A DNA stretch of 64,000 bases from Catellatospora tritici (GTDB lineage Bacteria; Actinomycetota; Actinomycetes; Mycobacteriales; Micromonosporaceae): positions 763,077 through 827,076 of the forward strand of contig NZ_JAHRCY010000001.1 of assembly GCF_019083965.1 (NCBI RefSeq), in the 5' to 3' direction. Positions 7,488 to 18,490 of the stretch are shown in pieces. Each line of letters begins with the position of its first letter. The stretch's first letter is position 1. The notes beneath the pieces are model-generated. The model saw only the letters and a program-made list of their open reading frames with translations. It was not told the DNA's origin and did no database searches. The translations under genes and the position numbers were made by a program.

Positions 7488-8783
7488 TCAGGAGAGCGTG
7501 TAGTTCTTCACGACCTCGTTGAGGTACTTCTGCGCGACCGCGTCGAGCGAGGTCTTCGCGTCCTTGCCCTGCACCAGGGTCTCGGTCGCCATGGCGTCGA
7601 GCGGGCCGAAGAACTGGCCGCCCTCCGGGATCCACGGGCGGGCCGAGGCGGTCGCGATGACCGGGCCGAAGGCCGAGATGATCGGGTTCGACTTGACCGA
7701 GGCGATGTCGTACGCCGACTTGCGGGTCGGCAGCACGCCGAGCTTGTCAGCCAGGAACGCCTGCGACTCGGCCGAGGACATGAACTTCACGAACTTGACC
7801 GCCGCGGCGGCCTTGTCCTGCGCCATGCCGGAGTACAGCACGTAGTTGTGGCCGCCGACCGGGGCGCCCGCCTTGACCGAACCGGCCGGGACCGGCGCGA
7901 TGCCCAGGTTCTCGATGCCACCGAAGGTGGTCGCCGAGCGGACGTTGTTGACCTCCCACGGCCCGTTGATGATCATGGCGACCTTCTGCTCCTTGAACAG
8001 GGTCATCATGGTCCCGTAGCCGTCCGCCGCCGGCGGCTTGACCGCGGCGCCGGACTTGACGAGGTCCTGCGCCACCTTGATACCGGCCACGTTCGCCGCC
8101 GAGTTGACGACGATCTTCTTGCCGGCGGTGTCGACCAGGTCGCCACCCTCGCCGTAGATGAAGGGCAGCAGGAAGTAGCCACCGGGGTTGATGAACAGGC
8201 CGTCCTTGCCGGACTTGGCCTTGATCGCCGCGGCGGCGGTCTTGACGTCAGCCCAGGTCTTGGGGGCCTCGGTGATGCCCGCGTCGGCGAACATCTTCTT
8301 GTTGTAGAGCAGCGCCAGCGAGTCGGTCACCTGCGGGACGCCGAAGGTCTTGCCGTCGAACTTGTTCGAGCCCATCGGGGTCGGGAAGAAGTCCGACTCG
8401 TCGGCGAGCAGCTCGGAGCCGTCGAGGTTGTACAGGTAGCCCAGGGAGGCGAACTCCGGCACCCACGCCACCTCGGCGCGCAGGATGTCCGGGGCGCCGC
8501 TCTTGGCCGCAGCAGCCGTCTTGAACTTGTTCTGGGCCTCACCGAACGGGACCGACTGGTAGTTGATCTTGATGTTCGGGTAGGTCGTGTTGAACTTGGC
8601 GATCAGCTCCTTGAACGCCGGGCCCTCGTTCGCCGGGTCGGACGTGTCCCACCACGTCAGCTCGGCCTTGAGGTCCGCGGGGTTGTTCTTCGGGGCCTCG
8701 GGCGTGTCCTTGCCGCACGCCGCCGCCGCGAGGGCGAGAACGGCGGAGGCAACGACAGCGATCCCGCGGGCGGTGCGACGCAT
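7488..8783 (-). CDS. malE: maltodextrin-binding lipoprotein MalE-type
   Basis: 431-residue solute-binding lipoprotein of the CUT1 family. The signal peptide has two Arg, a hydrophobic stretch and a lipobox LALAAAAC (Cys23), followed by GKDTPEAP. The mature domain shows typical MBP features: LTWWDTSDPANEGPAF, GAPDILRAEVAWVPEFA, YNKKMF and MIINGPWEVN. It captures maltodextrins outside the membrane for MalFG. It is the first gene of malE-malF-malG-amylase and is divergent from the LacI-type regulator, with a 259-bp control region between them. The context strongly supports a maltodextrin ligand over other sugars. Confidence 0.93.
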   Translation of the reverse strand: MRRTARGIAVVASAVLALAAAACGKDTPEAPKNNPADLKAELTWWDTSDPANEGPAFKELIAKFNTTYPNIKINYQSVPFGEAQNKFKTAAAAKSGAPDILRAEVAWVPEFASLGYLYNLDGSELLADESDFFPTPMGSNKFDGKTFGVPQVTDSLALLYNKKMFADAGITEAPKTWADVKTAAAAIKAKSGKDGLFINPGGYFLLPFIYGEGGDLVDTAGKKIVVNSAANVAGIKVAQDLVKSGAAVKPPAADGYGTMMTLFKEQKVAMIINGPWEVNNVRSATTFGGIENLGIAPVPAGSVKAGAPVGGHNYVLYSGMAQDKAAAAVKFVKFMSSAESQAFLADKLGVLPTRKSAYDIASVKSNPIISAFGPVIATASARPWIPEGGQFFGPLDAMATETLVQGKDAKTSLDAVAQKYLNEVVKNYTLS

Positions 8784-8932
8784 GTGCGCTCCTTGGGGGA
8801 ATGTCTGGGTCAGTCAGCGCCCACGCGACAGGTTCGTCACACGGGCGGGGGGTGGTGCCAGCCGCGATACGCCGCGCTGGAAGATCTTCCAGAACTGCTG
8901 ACGTACGGCAGCACCCCGTTGCCGGGGTCATG

Positions 8933-8980
8933 CTTGCTGATATGAAGTTTGTTGCCGGGAGGTTAGCAAGTCTTTGCAGA
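8933..8980. promoter_or_regulatory. candidate operator region for mal regulator
   Basis: The malE-lacI intergenic region contains CTTGC at 8933, GCAAG at 8966-8970 and CTTTGCAG at 8972-8979. Similar CTTGC words recur upstream of the alpha-glucosidase. Streptomycete maltose and amylase promoters carry CTTGCAG-type repeats bound by LacI-family regulators (general knowledge). Here the match is partial and the assignment is inferred. Confidence 0.5.
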
Positions 8981-9042
8981 GATTGGAAGTCCTTTCAGTT
9001 CCGGACTCTCCAGATCACGCTCTCCTGCGTTAGAGTGCCGCC

Positions 9043-10059
9043 ATGCGCGCACGACTCTCTGACATCGCCCAGCAGGCGGAGGTCAGCGAAGCCACCGTCT
9101 CCCGAGTGCTGAACGACCGCCCCGGTGTCTCCGCCGACACCCGGCAGGCCGTGCTGACCGCACTCGATGTGCTGGGCTACGAAAGGCCCGCTCGCCTGCG
9201 CAAACGTAGCGCGGGCCTGGTCGGCCTGGTCGTTCCCGAGCTGGACAACCCGATCTTCCCGGCGTTCGCCCAGATCATCGAGACCTCGCTGGCCCAGCAG
9301 GGCTTCACGCCGGTGCTGTGCACCCAGACCCCCGGCGGCGTCACCGAGGACGAGTACGTCGAGATGCTGCTCGACCGGCAGGTCAGCGGCATCGTCTTCG
9401 TCTCCGGCCTGCACGCCGACTCCACCAGCGACCCCGAGCGCTACCGCAAGCTGATCGCGCGACCCCTGCCGATCGTGCTGGTCAACGGGTACGCCGACGG
9501 CATCGAGGCCCCCTTCATCTCCTGCGACGACCGCGCCGCCGGCGAGCTCGCCGTGTCGCACCTGGTCGCGCTCGGGCACAAGAAGATCGGCCTGATCTCC
9601 GGCCCGGACCGCTACCTGCCCGTCCAGCGCAAGATCGAGGGCTACCGGTCGGCCATGCGCCGCCTGCTCGGCCTGTCCGACGCCCAGATCAACGAGATGA
9701 TCTCGCTGTCGCTGTTCGGCGTGGAGGGCGGCGACGCGGCCGCGTCGCGCCTGCTCGACCGCGGCGTGACCGGCTTCGTCTGCGGCTCCGACCTGATGGC
9801 GCTGGGCGCGATCCGGGCGGTGCGCCAGCGCGGACTACAGGTGCCCACCGACGTCTCCGTGGTCGGCTACGACGACTCACCCCTGATCGCGTTCACCGAT
9901 CCGCCCATGACCACGCTGCGCCAGCCCGTCCGGGCGATGGCCGTGGCGGCCGTACGGGCACTGGTCGATGAGATCAAGGGACACCCGGCCCCCCACTCGG
10001 AGTACATTTTCCGACCGGAACTGGTCGTTCGGGGCTCAACCGCCGCCTACAGCGGGTGA
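9043..10059 (+). CDS. LacI-family transcriptional regulator of the mal cluster
   Basis: 338 residues. The N-terminal helix-turn-helix (residues 5-26, LSDIAQQAEVSEATVSRVLN) and the hinge region ending in AGLVGLVVPELDNP are classic LacI/GalR features. The rest is a periplasmic-binding-protein-like sensor domain (VSGIVFVSGL, FISCDDRAAG, GLISGP, VVGYDDSPLIAFTDPPMTTLRQP). It lies between the divergent malE operon and an alpha-glucosidase gene, so it very likely represses both until a maltose-type sugar binds, like MalR of streptomycetes. The ATG at 9043 begins immediately at the HTH, as is normal for the family. Confidence 0.92.
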   Translation: MRARLSDIAQQAEVSEATVSRVLNDRPGVSADTRQAVLTALDVLGYERPARLRKRSAGLVGLVVPELDNPIFPAFAQIIETSLAQQGFTPVLCTQTPGGVTEDEYVEMLLDRQVSGIVFVSGLHADSTSDPERYRKLIARPLPIVLVNGYADGIEAPFISCDDRAAGELAVSHLVALGHKKIGLISGPDRYLPVQRKIEGYRSAMRRLLGLSDAQINEMISLSLFGVEGGDAAASRLLDRGVTGFVCGSDLMALGAIRAVRQRGLQVPTDVSVVGYDDSPLIAFTDPPMTTLRQPVRAMAVAAVRALVDEIKGHPAPHSEYIFRPELVVRGSTAAYSG

Positions 10060-10098
10060 CGTGACGGTCAGCGTGACGGCTGAAACTTTCTGAAAACA

Positions 10099-10123
10099 CT
10101 TGCTTGACTCTTGCGTAGCTTGC
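10099..10123 (+). promoter_or_regulatory. three CTTGC direct repeats upstream of alpha-glucosidase
   Basis: CTTGC occurs at 10099, 10110 and 10119, about one helical turn apart, 125-150 bases before the alpha-glucosidase start. They match words in the malE control region and are candidate binding sites for the LacI-type regulator. Inferred from sequence only. Confidence 0.45.
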
Positions 10124-10247
10124 GCGACATCCTTCATAGGTTGATTTCTGCTCGGCCACACTGACGTGGTCGCGCTGACCCATGGACGAGTAACACCGAC
10201 GCACATCTCGCGCAGCCGCTCATGCGCACCCCTGGAAAGGACCGCCA

Positions 10248-11846
10248 GTGACCACGCAGGCAAACGACGACTGGTGGCGTGACGCCGTCGTCTACCAGGT
10301 GTATCCGCGCAGCTTCGCCGACGGCGACGGCGACGGCACCGGTGATCTGCAGGGCGTGCGGGGCAAGCTGCCGTACCTGCGCGAGCTCGGCATCGACGCG
10401 ATCTGGCTCAGCCCGTTCTACACGTCCCCGCTCGCCGACGGCGGCTACGACGTAGCCGACTACCGCGACGTCGACCCCCGCTTCGGCACCCTGGCCGACT
10501 TCGACGCGATGGCCGCCGACGCGCACGCGCTCGGCATCCGCGTCATCGTCGACCTGGTCCCCAACCACTCCTCCGACCAGCACGTCTGGTTCCAGCAGGC
10601 GCTGGCGGCGGCCCCCGGCTCCCCCGAGCGCGAGCGGTACATGTTCCGCGACGGCCTGGGCGACAACGGCGAGCTGCCCCCGAACGACTGGGAGTCGATC
10701 TTCGGTGGCCGCGCCTGGACCCGGGTGCCCGACGGTCAGTGGTACCTGCACCTGTTCGCCCCCGAGCAGCCCGACCTCAACTGGGAGAACCCCGAGGTCC
10801 GCGCGGAGTTCCGCGAGGTGCTGCGCTTCTGGCTGGACCGGGGCGTGGACGGGTTCCGCATCGACGTGGCCCACGGCATGATCAAGGCGGAGGGCCTGCC
10901 CTCGGTCGGACGCACATCCGACGACGGCGGGCGACAGGTCGAGATGCTGGGCAGCGAGCGGCTGCCCTACTTCGACCAGGACGGCGTGCACGACATCTAC
11001 CGCGAGTGGCGGCCGATCCTGGACGAGTACCCGGGCGGGCGGATGGCCGTGGCCGAGGCGTGGGTGGAGTCGCCGGAGCGGCTGGCCCGCTACATCGGAC
11101 GCGACGAGCTGCACCAGGCGTTCAACTTCGACTTCATGATGGCCGACTTCGACGCGGCGTCGTTCCGTACCATCATCGACAAGTCGCTGGCCGAGGCCGA
11201 CCTGGTCGGCGCGCCCACCACCTGGGTGCTGTCCAACCACGACAAGTTCCGCCACGTCACCCGCTACGGCGACGGCAGCGTCGGCCTGCGCCGCGCCCGC
11301 GCCGCGACGCTGCTGATGCTGGCCCTGCCCGGCTCGGCGTACCTCTACAACGGCGAGGAGCTGGGCCTCAACGAGGTGCTGGACCTGCCCGACGAGCTGC
11401 GCGAGGACCCGTCGTTCAAGCGCACCGGCGAGAGCCGCGACGGCTGCCGGGTCCCGCTGCCCTGGGGCGGCACGCTGGACGAGGGCTTCCGGTTCAACCC
11501 CGACGGTCAGGGCACCCCGTGGCTGCCCCAGCCCGCCAAGTGGGAGACCCTGACCGCCCAGACCCAGGAGAACGACCCCGAGTCGACGCTGAACTTCTAC
11601 CGCGCCGCGCTGCGCCTGCGCCGCGAGCTGCCCGCCCTCGGCGGCGGCACGGTGCAGTGGCTCGACGCCCCCGAGGGCGTACTGGCGTTCCGCCGCGACC
11701 CCGGCGTCGTCGTCATCACCAACATCGCCGACCGCCCGATCACGCTGGCCGAGCTGGGCCTGTCCGGCACCCCGCTGCTGACCAGCTCGCCGGTCCCCAC
11801 CCCCGGCACCCTCCCGGCGGACACCACCCTCTGGCTCCTCGCCTAG
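10248..11846 (+). CDS. GH13 alpha-glucosidase (oligo-1,6-glucosidase type)
   Basis: 532-residue cytoplasmic exo-acting GH13 enzyme, expected to release glucose from imported maltodextrins. The N-terminus WWRDAVVYQVYPRSFADGDGDG is diagnostic for the alpha-glucosidase/oligo-1,6-glucosidase/trehalulose branch. Catalytic motifs are VDLVPNHSS, DGFRIDVAHGM (nucleophile Asp), VAEAWVES (acid/base Glu) and LSNHDKFR. The GTG start at 10248 follows GGAAAGGA. It is transcribed with, or just downstream of, the LacI-type regulator and ends at a 19-bp inverted repeat. Alpha-1,4 versus alpha-1,6 preference cannot be settled by eye; the gene cluster suggests maltose-type substrates. Confidence 0.93.
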   Translation: MTTQANDDWWRDAVVYQVYPRSFADGDGDGTGDLQGVRGKLPYLRELGIDAIWLSPFYTSPLADGGYDVADYRDVDPRFGTLADFDAMAADAHALGIRVIVDLVPNHSSDQHVWFQQALAAAPGSPERERYMFRDGLGDNGELPPNDWESIFGGRAWTRVPDGQWYLHLFAPEQPDLNWENPEVRAEFREVLRFWLDRGVDGFRIDVAHGMIKAEGLPSVGRTSDDGGRQVEMLGSERLPYFDQDGVHDIYREWRPILDEYPGGRMAVAEAWVESPERLARYIGRDELHQAFNFDFMMADFDAASFRTIIDKSLAEADLVGAPTTWVLSNHDKFRHVTRYGDGSVGLRRARAATLLMLALPGSAYLYNGEELGLNEVLDLPDELREDPSFKRTGESRDGCRVPLPWGGTLDEGFRFNPDGQGTPWLPQPAKWETLTAQTQENDPESTLNFYRAALRLRRELPALGGGTVQWLDAPEGVLAFRRDPGVVVITNIADRPITLAELGLSGTPLLTSSPVPTPGTLPADTTLWLLA

Positions 11847-11853
11847 ATCACCC

Positions 11854-11912
11854 AAGTTGCCTGGCAATCGGGCACCCGGCGTCTCCGGATACCCCCGATT
11901 GCCAGGCAACTT
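11854..11912. terminator. 19-bp perfect inverted repeat after alpha-glucosidase
   Basis: AAGTTGCCTGGCAATCGGG (11854-11872) and its exact complement (11894-11912) flank a 21-nt loop, starting 8 nt after the alpha-glucosidase stop. The position fits a terminator. The perfect 19-bp match is longer than needed for that and may be a repeat element. Confidence 0.7.
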
Positions 11913-11967
11913 CGCGGATCTTGGGGCCCGGCGGTCGTCGCGGCGCAAGATCCGGGAAGATGAGGGC

Positions 11968-13020
11968 GTGGTGGCGTTCTTCGATCGCGTTCAACGGATG
12001 GCCGATTCGGTCACGGCCCGGTATGAAGGTTCCGTGATGTGGGCCCGCAAGCGCTCCGCCGCGTTCGACCACCTGTGGCGGATGAAGGAACGTTACGCCG
12101 ACGTGCTGGCAGGTCGCCTGGCGGCGGCCATCGCCTACTACGCCTTCTTCGCCACCTTCGCCCTCGCGATGGTGGTGTACGCCGTCCTGGTCAAGGTCTT
12201 CTCCGGCAACACGGAACTCGTCAGCGACGTCGACACCTTCCTCAAGCAGTACTTCCCGGCGATGAACACCGACCAGCTCAAGACCGCCGCCGTCTCGATC
12301 GGTTGGGTCGGTCTGATCAGCCTCGTGCTGGCCGGGATCGGCTGGGTGGACGCCTGGCGCTCCTCGCAGCGCGCCATCTGGGGGCTGGACCAGCACCCGG
12401 GCAACTTCCTGGTGCTGCGCCTGACCGACCTGGGCATGCTGATCGCGCTGGGCCTGCTGATGGGCGTCTCCATCACCGCCGTCGACCTGCTCGACCGGCT
12501 GGTGGACCGGCTTTCCGACTGGTGGGTATGGGTGAACCTCGGCTCATACGCGCTGACCATCCTGATCAACGCCATGATCGGGTTCGCGCTGATGACCACG
12601 CTGCCCCGGGTGCACATGACACCCAAACGGCTGCTGCCCGCCGTCGGCATCGTCGGCGTCGGCATCACGCTGCTCAACTCGGTCGGCCACTACTTCGTCC
12701 AGCGCACCGAGAACAACGTCGCGTACGTCGCCGTCACCGCCGCGGTCGGCCTGCTGCTGTACCTGTACCTGTTCAACCAGATCGTGCTGTGGGCCGTCGC
12801 CTACGCCGCCACCTCCACCCACGGCAAGGTCTTCGACCTGGCCTGGGGCCGCCCCCGCAAGCACCACCTGGACTGGACCCCACCCGGCGACGCCGCGTCG
12901 GTGACCGCCGCCGAGGCGGCCGCGGACGAGCCCGAGGCCGCGGACGAGCTGGAGGGCGTGGACGACTCCGACGCGCCGGATCGGCCGAAAGCGCCCCAGA
13001 AGCAGGACAAGCCACGATGA
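11968..13020 (+). CDS. YihY/BrkB-family membrane protein
   Basis: About 350 residues. After a short charged N-terminus (DRVQRMADSVTARYEG) and the family signature RLAAAIAYYAFFATFALAMVVYAV, five to six membrane spans follow, then a 60-residue acidic and Pro-rich cytoplasmic tail (DEPEAADELEGVDDSDAP). This is the layout of YihY/virulence-factor BrkB proteins, whose biochemical function is unclear; they were once called RNase BN in error. The GTG at 11968 (or 11971) follows GGAAGATGAGGG and excludes the inverted repeat upstream, so the longer open frame is not credible. Confidence 0.82.
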   Translation: MVAFFDRVQRMADSVTARYEGSVMWARKRSAAFDHLWRMKERYADVLAGRLAAAIAYYAFFATFALAMVVYAVLVKVFSGNTELVSDVDTFLKQYFPAMNTDQLKTAAVSIGWVGLISLVLAGIGWVDAWRSSQRAIWGLDQHPGNFLVLRLTDLGMLIALGLLMGVSITAVDLLDRLVDRLSDWWVWVNLGSYALTILINAMIGFALMTTLPRVHMTPKRLLPAVGIVGVGITLLNSVGHYFVQRTENNVAYVAVTAAVGLLLYLYLFNQIVLWAVAYAATSTHGKVFDLAWGRPRKHHLDWTPPGDAASVTAAEAAADEPEAADELEGVDDSDAPDRPKAPQKQDKPR

Positions 13021-13027
13021 TGGTCGC

Positions 13028-13447
13028 GTGGGTGCACTCGTGACGCTGGAGCTGCCTGCCGGTTCGCCGCAGCTCGACCTTCCCTGGATCATCACCTTCG
13101 GGCCGTTGGACGACGAGGAGGAGTGGGAGCCGGTCGTCTGCGGGCCGTACGAGCGCGCGCACGCCCTCGCTCTCGCCCAGCACGTCGTCGCCGACGAGGA
13201 CCTGATGGCGGTGGTCGAACCGCTGCTGCCGGCCACCTCGATCGAGCAGATCCGTGGCGAGATCTCGGTCGCCCAGCGGCTGGCCTCCGAGGAGGCCGAC
13301 GAGATCGACGACGTCCTCGACGACGACGCCGAGCACGACCACGATCATGACCACGAGGACGAAGACGGGCACGCCGCCCTCGAGCCGCCGTCCGAGGCGG
13401 AGCTCAAGGCCGCCTTCGCCCGCATCTCGGCCCGCCTCACCGCCTGA
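13028..13447 (+). CDS. acidic His/Asp-rich conserved hypothetical protein
   Basis: About 139 residues starting 8 bp after the YihY gene, probably cotranscribed. The N-terminal 90 residues look like a small folded domain (LPWIITFGPLDDEEEWEPVVCGPYERAHALALAQHVVADEDLMAVVEPLLP). They are followed by an acidic stretch with alternating His and Asp (EHDHDHDHEDEDGH, about 103-116), which could bind divalent metal, and a C-terminal helix. GTG 13028 and GTG 13040 (TLELPAG) are both possible starts. Homologues are typical of Micromonosporaceae-type genomes; no function is known to me. Confidence 0.7.
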   Translation: MGALVTLELPAGSPQLDLPWIITFGPLDDEEEWEPVVCGPYERAHALALAQHVVADEDLMAVVEPLLPATSIEQIRGEISVAQRLASEEADEIDDVLDDDAEHDHDHDHEDEDGHAALEPPSEAELKAAFARISARLTA

Positions 13448-13470
13448 CGGACCGCCTGACGGACCGCTGA

Positions 13471-13533
13471 GGCTGCGGTTTCAGGGAAACTGCAGCCTCA
13501 GCCGCCAAGATTCCGGCACTTTCCCCGAAACTG
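13471..13533. repeat. TTTCCCCGAAA palindromic repeat, copy 2
   Basis: GGCTGCGGTTTCAGGGAAAC then TGCAGCC, followed by GATTCCGGCACTTTCCCCG and AAACTGTC. It lies between two genes that converge on it, the usual place for a bidirectional terminator. Its core matches copies near 1.9, 20.9 and 22.9 kb. Confidence 0.75.
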
Positions 13534-13555
13534 TCGCCTCCCCGGCGGGTGACGG

Positions 13556-14080
13556 TCAGCGGGGGCGGAGCGGGTAGTCGCGCAGCGGTTCCCAGCTGCC
13601 GTCGCCGGTGTGCTCGTATCGGGTGAAGTGGTCCACCGTGAATCGGGCCGAGTAGTCCGCCATCTGCTCGAACACGCCATCCAGCGCCGGGCCGGGCACG
13701 TCGTGCCCCACCGTGACATGCGGGTGGTACGGATGCACCAGCTCCCGCCGCAGCGGACCGGTCCGGATCGCGGCGGCCAGGCGCTCGCACTCGGCGATGC
13801 CCGCGGCCAGGGCGACGAACACCACCTGGCTGACCGGCCGGAACGTGCCGGTGCCGCGCAGTTGGATCGCGAACGGCGCACTGGCGGCGGCCACCTTGCG
13901 CAGCAGCCGGTCGATACGCCGGTCGAGCTCCGCCGAGACCGGCAGCACGGTCGGGCCGAGCAGCGTGACGTGCGCCGGGATCAGTGCCGCCTGCGGGTCG
14001 CCGGTCGAGGCGCGCGCCGCGTCGAGCTCGGCGCCCCACGGCTGGGGTATGCCGATGGCGATGCCGATGGTCCGTTCCAC
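13556..14080 (-). CDS. 2'-5' RNA ligase/phosphodiesterase superfamily protein
   Basis: 174 residues with the two catalytic HxTx motifs of the 2H phosphoesterase superfamily: HVTL at about 37-40 and HVTV at about 121-124. Such enzymes cut or form 2'-5' or cyclic phosphodiester bonds in RNA or nucleotides. The exact substrate is unknown. The start is GTG 14080, chosen because GGGAGGGAGG stands just upstream and translation begins at ERTIGIAIGIP, the first beta strand of the fold. Much longer in-frame readings run through repeats and the antisense of trpS and are rejected. Confidence 0.85.
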   Translation of the reverse strand: MERTIGIAIGIPQPWGAELDAARASTGDPQAALIPAHVTLLGPTVLPVSAELDRRIDRLLRKVAAASAPFAIQLRGTGTFRPVSQVVFVALAAGIAECERLAAAIRTGPLRRELVHPYHPHVTVGHDVPGPALDGVFEQMADYSARFTVDHFTRYEHTGDGSWEPLRDYPLRPR

Positions 14081-14117
14081 GGCACACCTCCCTCCCACGT
14101 CAGGATCGGGCATGGCA

Positions 14118-14167
14118 CCCGCCGCCGCACCCTGATCGAAAGCCCTGATCGAAAGGACGGCGGCGGG
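14118..14167. repeat. 10-bp inverted repeat enclosing a 13-bp direct repeat
   Basis: CCCGCCGCCG (14118-14127) and CGGCGGCGGG (14158-14167) enclose two copies of CCCTGATCGAAAG. It lies between the 2H phosphoesterase gene and the trpS stop and may be a terminator for trpS or a repeat remnant. Confidence 0.6.
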
Positions 14168-14207
14168 CAGAACGTCACTCAGCGCGTGGGCGCCAGGCGG
14201 CGCTGCT

Positions 14208-16849
<2,642 letters not shown>

Positions 16850-16852
16850 CGC

Positions 16853-17350
16853 TCAGACCGTCTTGACCAGCTTGCGGTCGCGGCCGGCGAGGAACGCGTC
16901 GAAGGCGGCCCGCTCGGTCGTGTCCAGCACCCGCTTGGGCACGACCAGGCTGACCCGGTTGGCCACGGCCAGGGTCCAGCATTCGGCCGACACGATCACC
17001 TTGGTCAGCCCCCAGTGGCCCTCCCCGGCGCCGCTGGACAGCTCGAAGCGGTAACGGTCGGGTCCGGCGGCGAAGGTCGTCGGCACGCAGAGCCGGGCCG
17101 CCTCCCGCGTCGCCAGGTTCTCCATACCTGCGGCCACCAGCAGGTAGAACCCGCCGAGCAGCAGGAACAACGTGCCGAGCAGCACCGCCGGGGTGCCCAG
17201 CTCGGCCACCGCCGCGACCTCCAGGAACAACCCGGCGACGACCGTGATCCACCCACCGGCGACGAGCCGGATCCGGGCACTGCGACCGTTGGCGCGCAGC
17301 GCGGTCAGCACCTCCGCGACGGTGGGCTCGTAGCCGACGGCGATCTCCAT
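16853..17350 (-). CDS. YcxB-like membrane protein
   Basis: 165 residues. Two adjacent membrane spans (about 28-48 and 54-75) are preceded by a short cytoplasmic helix and followed by an 85-residue soluble domain. That domain contains GLTKVIVSAECWTLAVANRVSLVVPKRVL and a C-terminal FDAFLAGRDRKL, the pattern of YcxB-like C-terminal domains. Function is unknown. It is convergent with the membrane-tethered sigma factor gene (stop codons 3 bp apart). ATG 17350 is the first good start. Confidence 0.75.
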   Translation of the reverse strand: MEIAVGYEPTVAEVLTALRANGRSARIRLVAGGWITVVAGLFLEVAAVAELGTPAVLLGTLFLLLGGFYLLVAAGMENLATREAARLCVPTTFAAGPDRYRFELSSGAGEGHWGLTKVIVSAECWTLAVANRVSLVVPKRVLDTTERAAFDAFLAGRDRKLVKTV

Positions 17351-17449
17351 GCGCGCGCTCCCTCACAGGCGTTGTCGCGGAGATCATGTCGGACCTGCCC
17401 CGGGGGTGCAAGAGAGATCCACAATCCGGCCGGTACGCCGCAGGGCGAA

Positions 17450-18478
17450 TCAGGCGGCCTCGGTGACCAGGCCGGTCTCCCCGTCCGGAGCGCCCGTCCG
17501 GAAGTGCGACGGCTGCTCGACCGGCTCACGGTCGAACTCCGGGACCGGTTCGGCCAGCTCCAGCCGCACCTGGGCCACCCGGCGGCCCTCCAGCGCCAGC
17601 ACCGTCAGCTGGTAGCTGTCGAGCTGGGCGGTGTCGCCGGGCTGCGGCATGCGGCCGAGCGTGCTCATCAGGTAGCCGCCGACCGTTTCGTACGGCCCGG
17701 CCGGCAGGCGCACGCCGGTTCGCTCGGCGAAGTCGGCAAGGTTGATCATGCCGTCGACCTCGGTCGGCACACGCGGGCCGGTCGACGTCGCCACCGGCGT
17801 CTCGTCGTACTCGTCGTGGATCTCCCCGACCAGCTCCTCGATGAGGTCCTCCAGGGTGACGATCCCGGCCGTGCCGCCGTACTCGTCGACGACGACGGCG
17901 ATGGTGTTGCGTTCCCGGCGCATCTCCGACAGCGCCGCGAGCACCGGTTTGCTGCCCGGCAGCCGCTTGATCTCGCGGGCCAGCTCCCGCACCGGCCGTT
18001 CCGGCCGCTCGTCCCACAGCAGGTCGCGCAGGTGCACGAAGCCCACCACGTCGTCGTGGCTGCCGTCGGTGACCGGGAACCGGGTGTGCCCGGCCTCACG
18101 CGCCTCGGCCACCGCCTCGGCCACCGTCATCGCCACGTCCAGGAACCACACCTCGGTGCGGGGCACCATGACCTCGCGCAGGTTCGCCGCCGAGCGGGCC
18201 AGCGCCTTGCCGATGATGTGCCGCTCCTCCGGGTCCAGCGCCGTGTTGACGGCCACCAGCTGGCGCAGCTCCGCTTCGGTGATCTGCTCCCGGCCGACGG
18301 TCGCCTCGACCCCGAGCACCCGGTTGGTCCATCGGGTCAGCGCGTCGGCGGCGCGGACGATGGCGGGGGCGAGGGCGCGGGCGACCCGACCGGGCGGGCG
18401 TAACCGGGGCTCCCGTCGTCGGGGTTCGCGACCAGCGCTTTCCCGCAGAGCCGGGGTGTTCTGCCGAGGCACGGACAT
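17450..18478 (-). CDS. CBS-pair/CorC-HlyC protein lacking the DUF21 membrane domain
   Basis: 342 residues. It contains the helical segment and CBS pair characteristic of CorC/HlyC-type proteins: LGKALARSA-type start, VMVPRTEVWFLDVAMTVAEAV, TRFPVTDGSHDDVVGFVHLRDLL, and VVVDEYGGTAGIVTLEDLIEELVGEI. A C-terminal transporter-associated CorC domain follows (MINLADFAERTGVRLP, ETVGGYLMSTLGRMP). Usual family members have an N-terminal DUF21 domain of three to four membrane spans. Here it is absent; only ARALAPAIVRAADALTRWTNRVLG precedes the CBS region. A dispersed repeat begins about 15 bp upstream of the ATG. It may be a soluble regulatory form or a truncated gene. Confidence 0.85.
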   Translation of the reverse strand: MSVPRQNTPALRESAGREPRRREPRLRPPGRVARALAPAIVRAADALTRWTNRVLGVEATVGREQITEAELRQLVAVNTALDPEERHIIGKALARSAANLREVMVPRTEVWFLDVAMTVAEAVAEAREAGHTRFPVTDGSHDDVVGFVHLRDLLWDERPERPVRELAREIKRLPGSKPVLAALSEMRRERNTIAVVVDEYGGTAGIVTLEDLIEELVGEIHDEYDETPVATSTGPRVPTEVDGMINLADFAERTGVRLPAGPYETVGGYLMSTLGRMPQPGDTAQLDSYQLTVLALEGRRVAQVRLELAEPVPEFDREPVEQPSHFRTGAPDGETGLVTEAA

Positions 18479-18490
18479 GCCGGAAATCGT

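Noticed and set aside
8539..8931. Small minus-strand frame overlapping malE and its promoter
   Set aside because: Off-frame shadow of malE with no start signal.
14100..14170. A further copy of the structured core near trpS
   Set aside because: It has nested complementarity and direct repeats but lacks GGAGCGTGA and AGCGACG, so it is not counted as a member.
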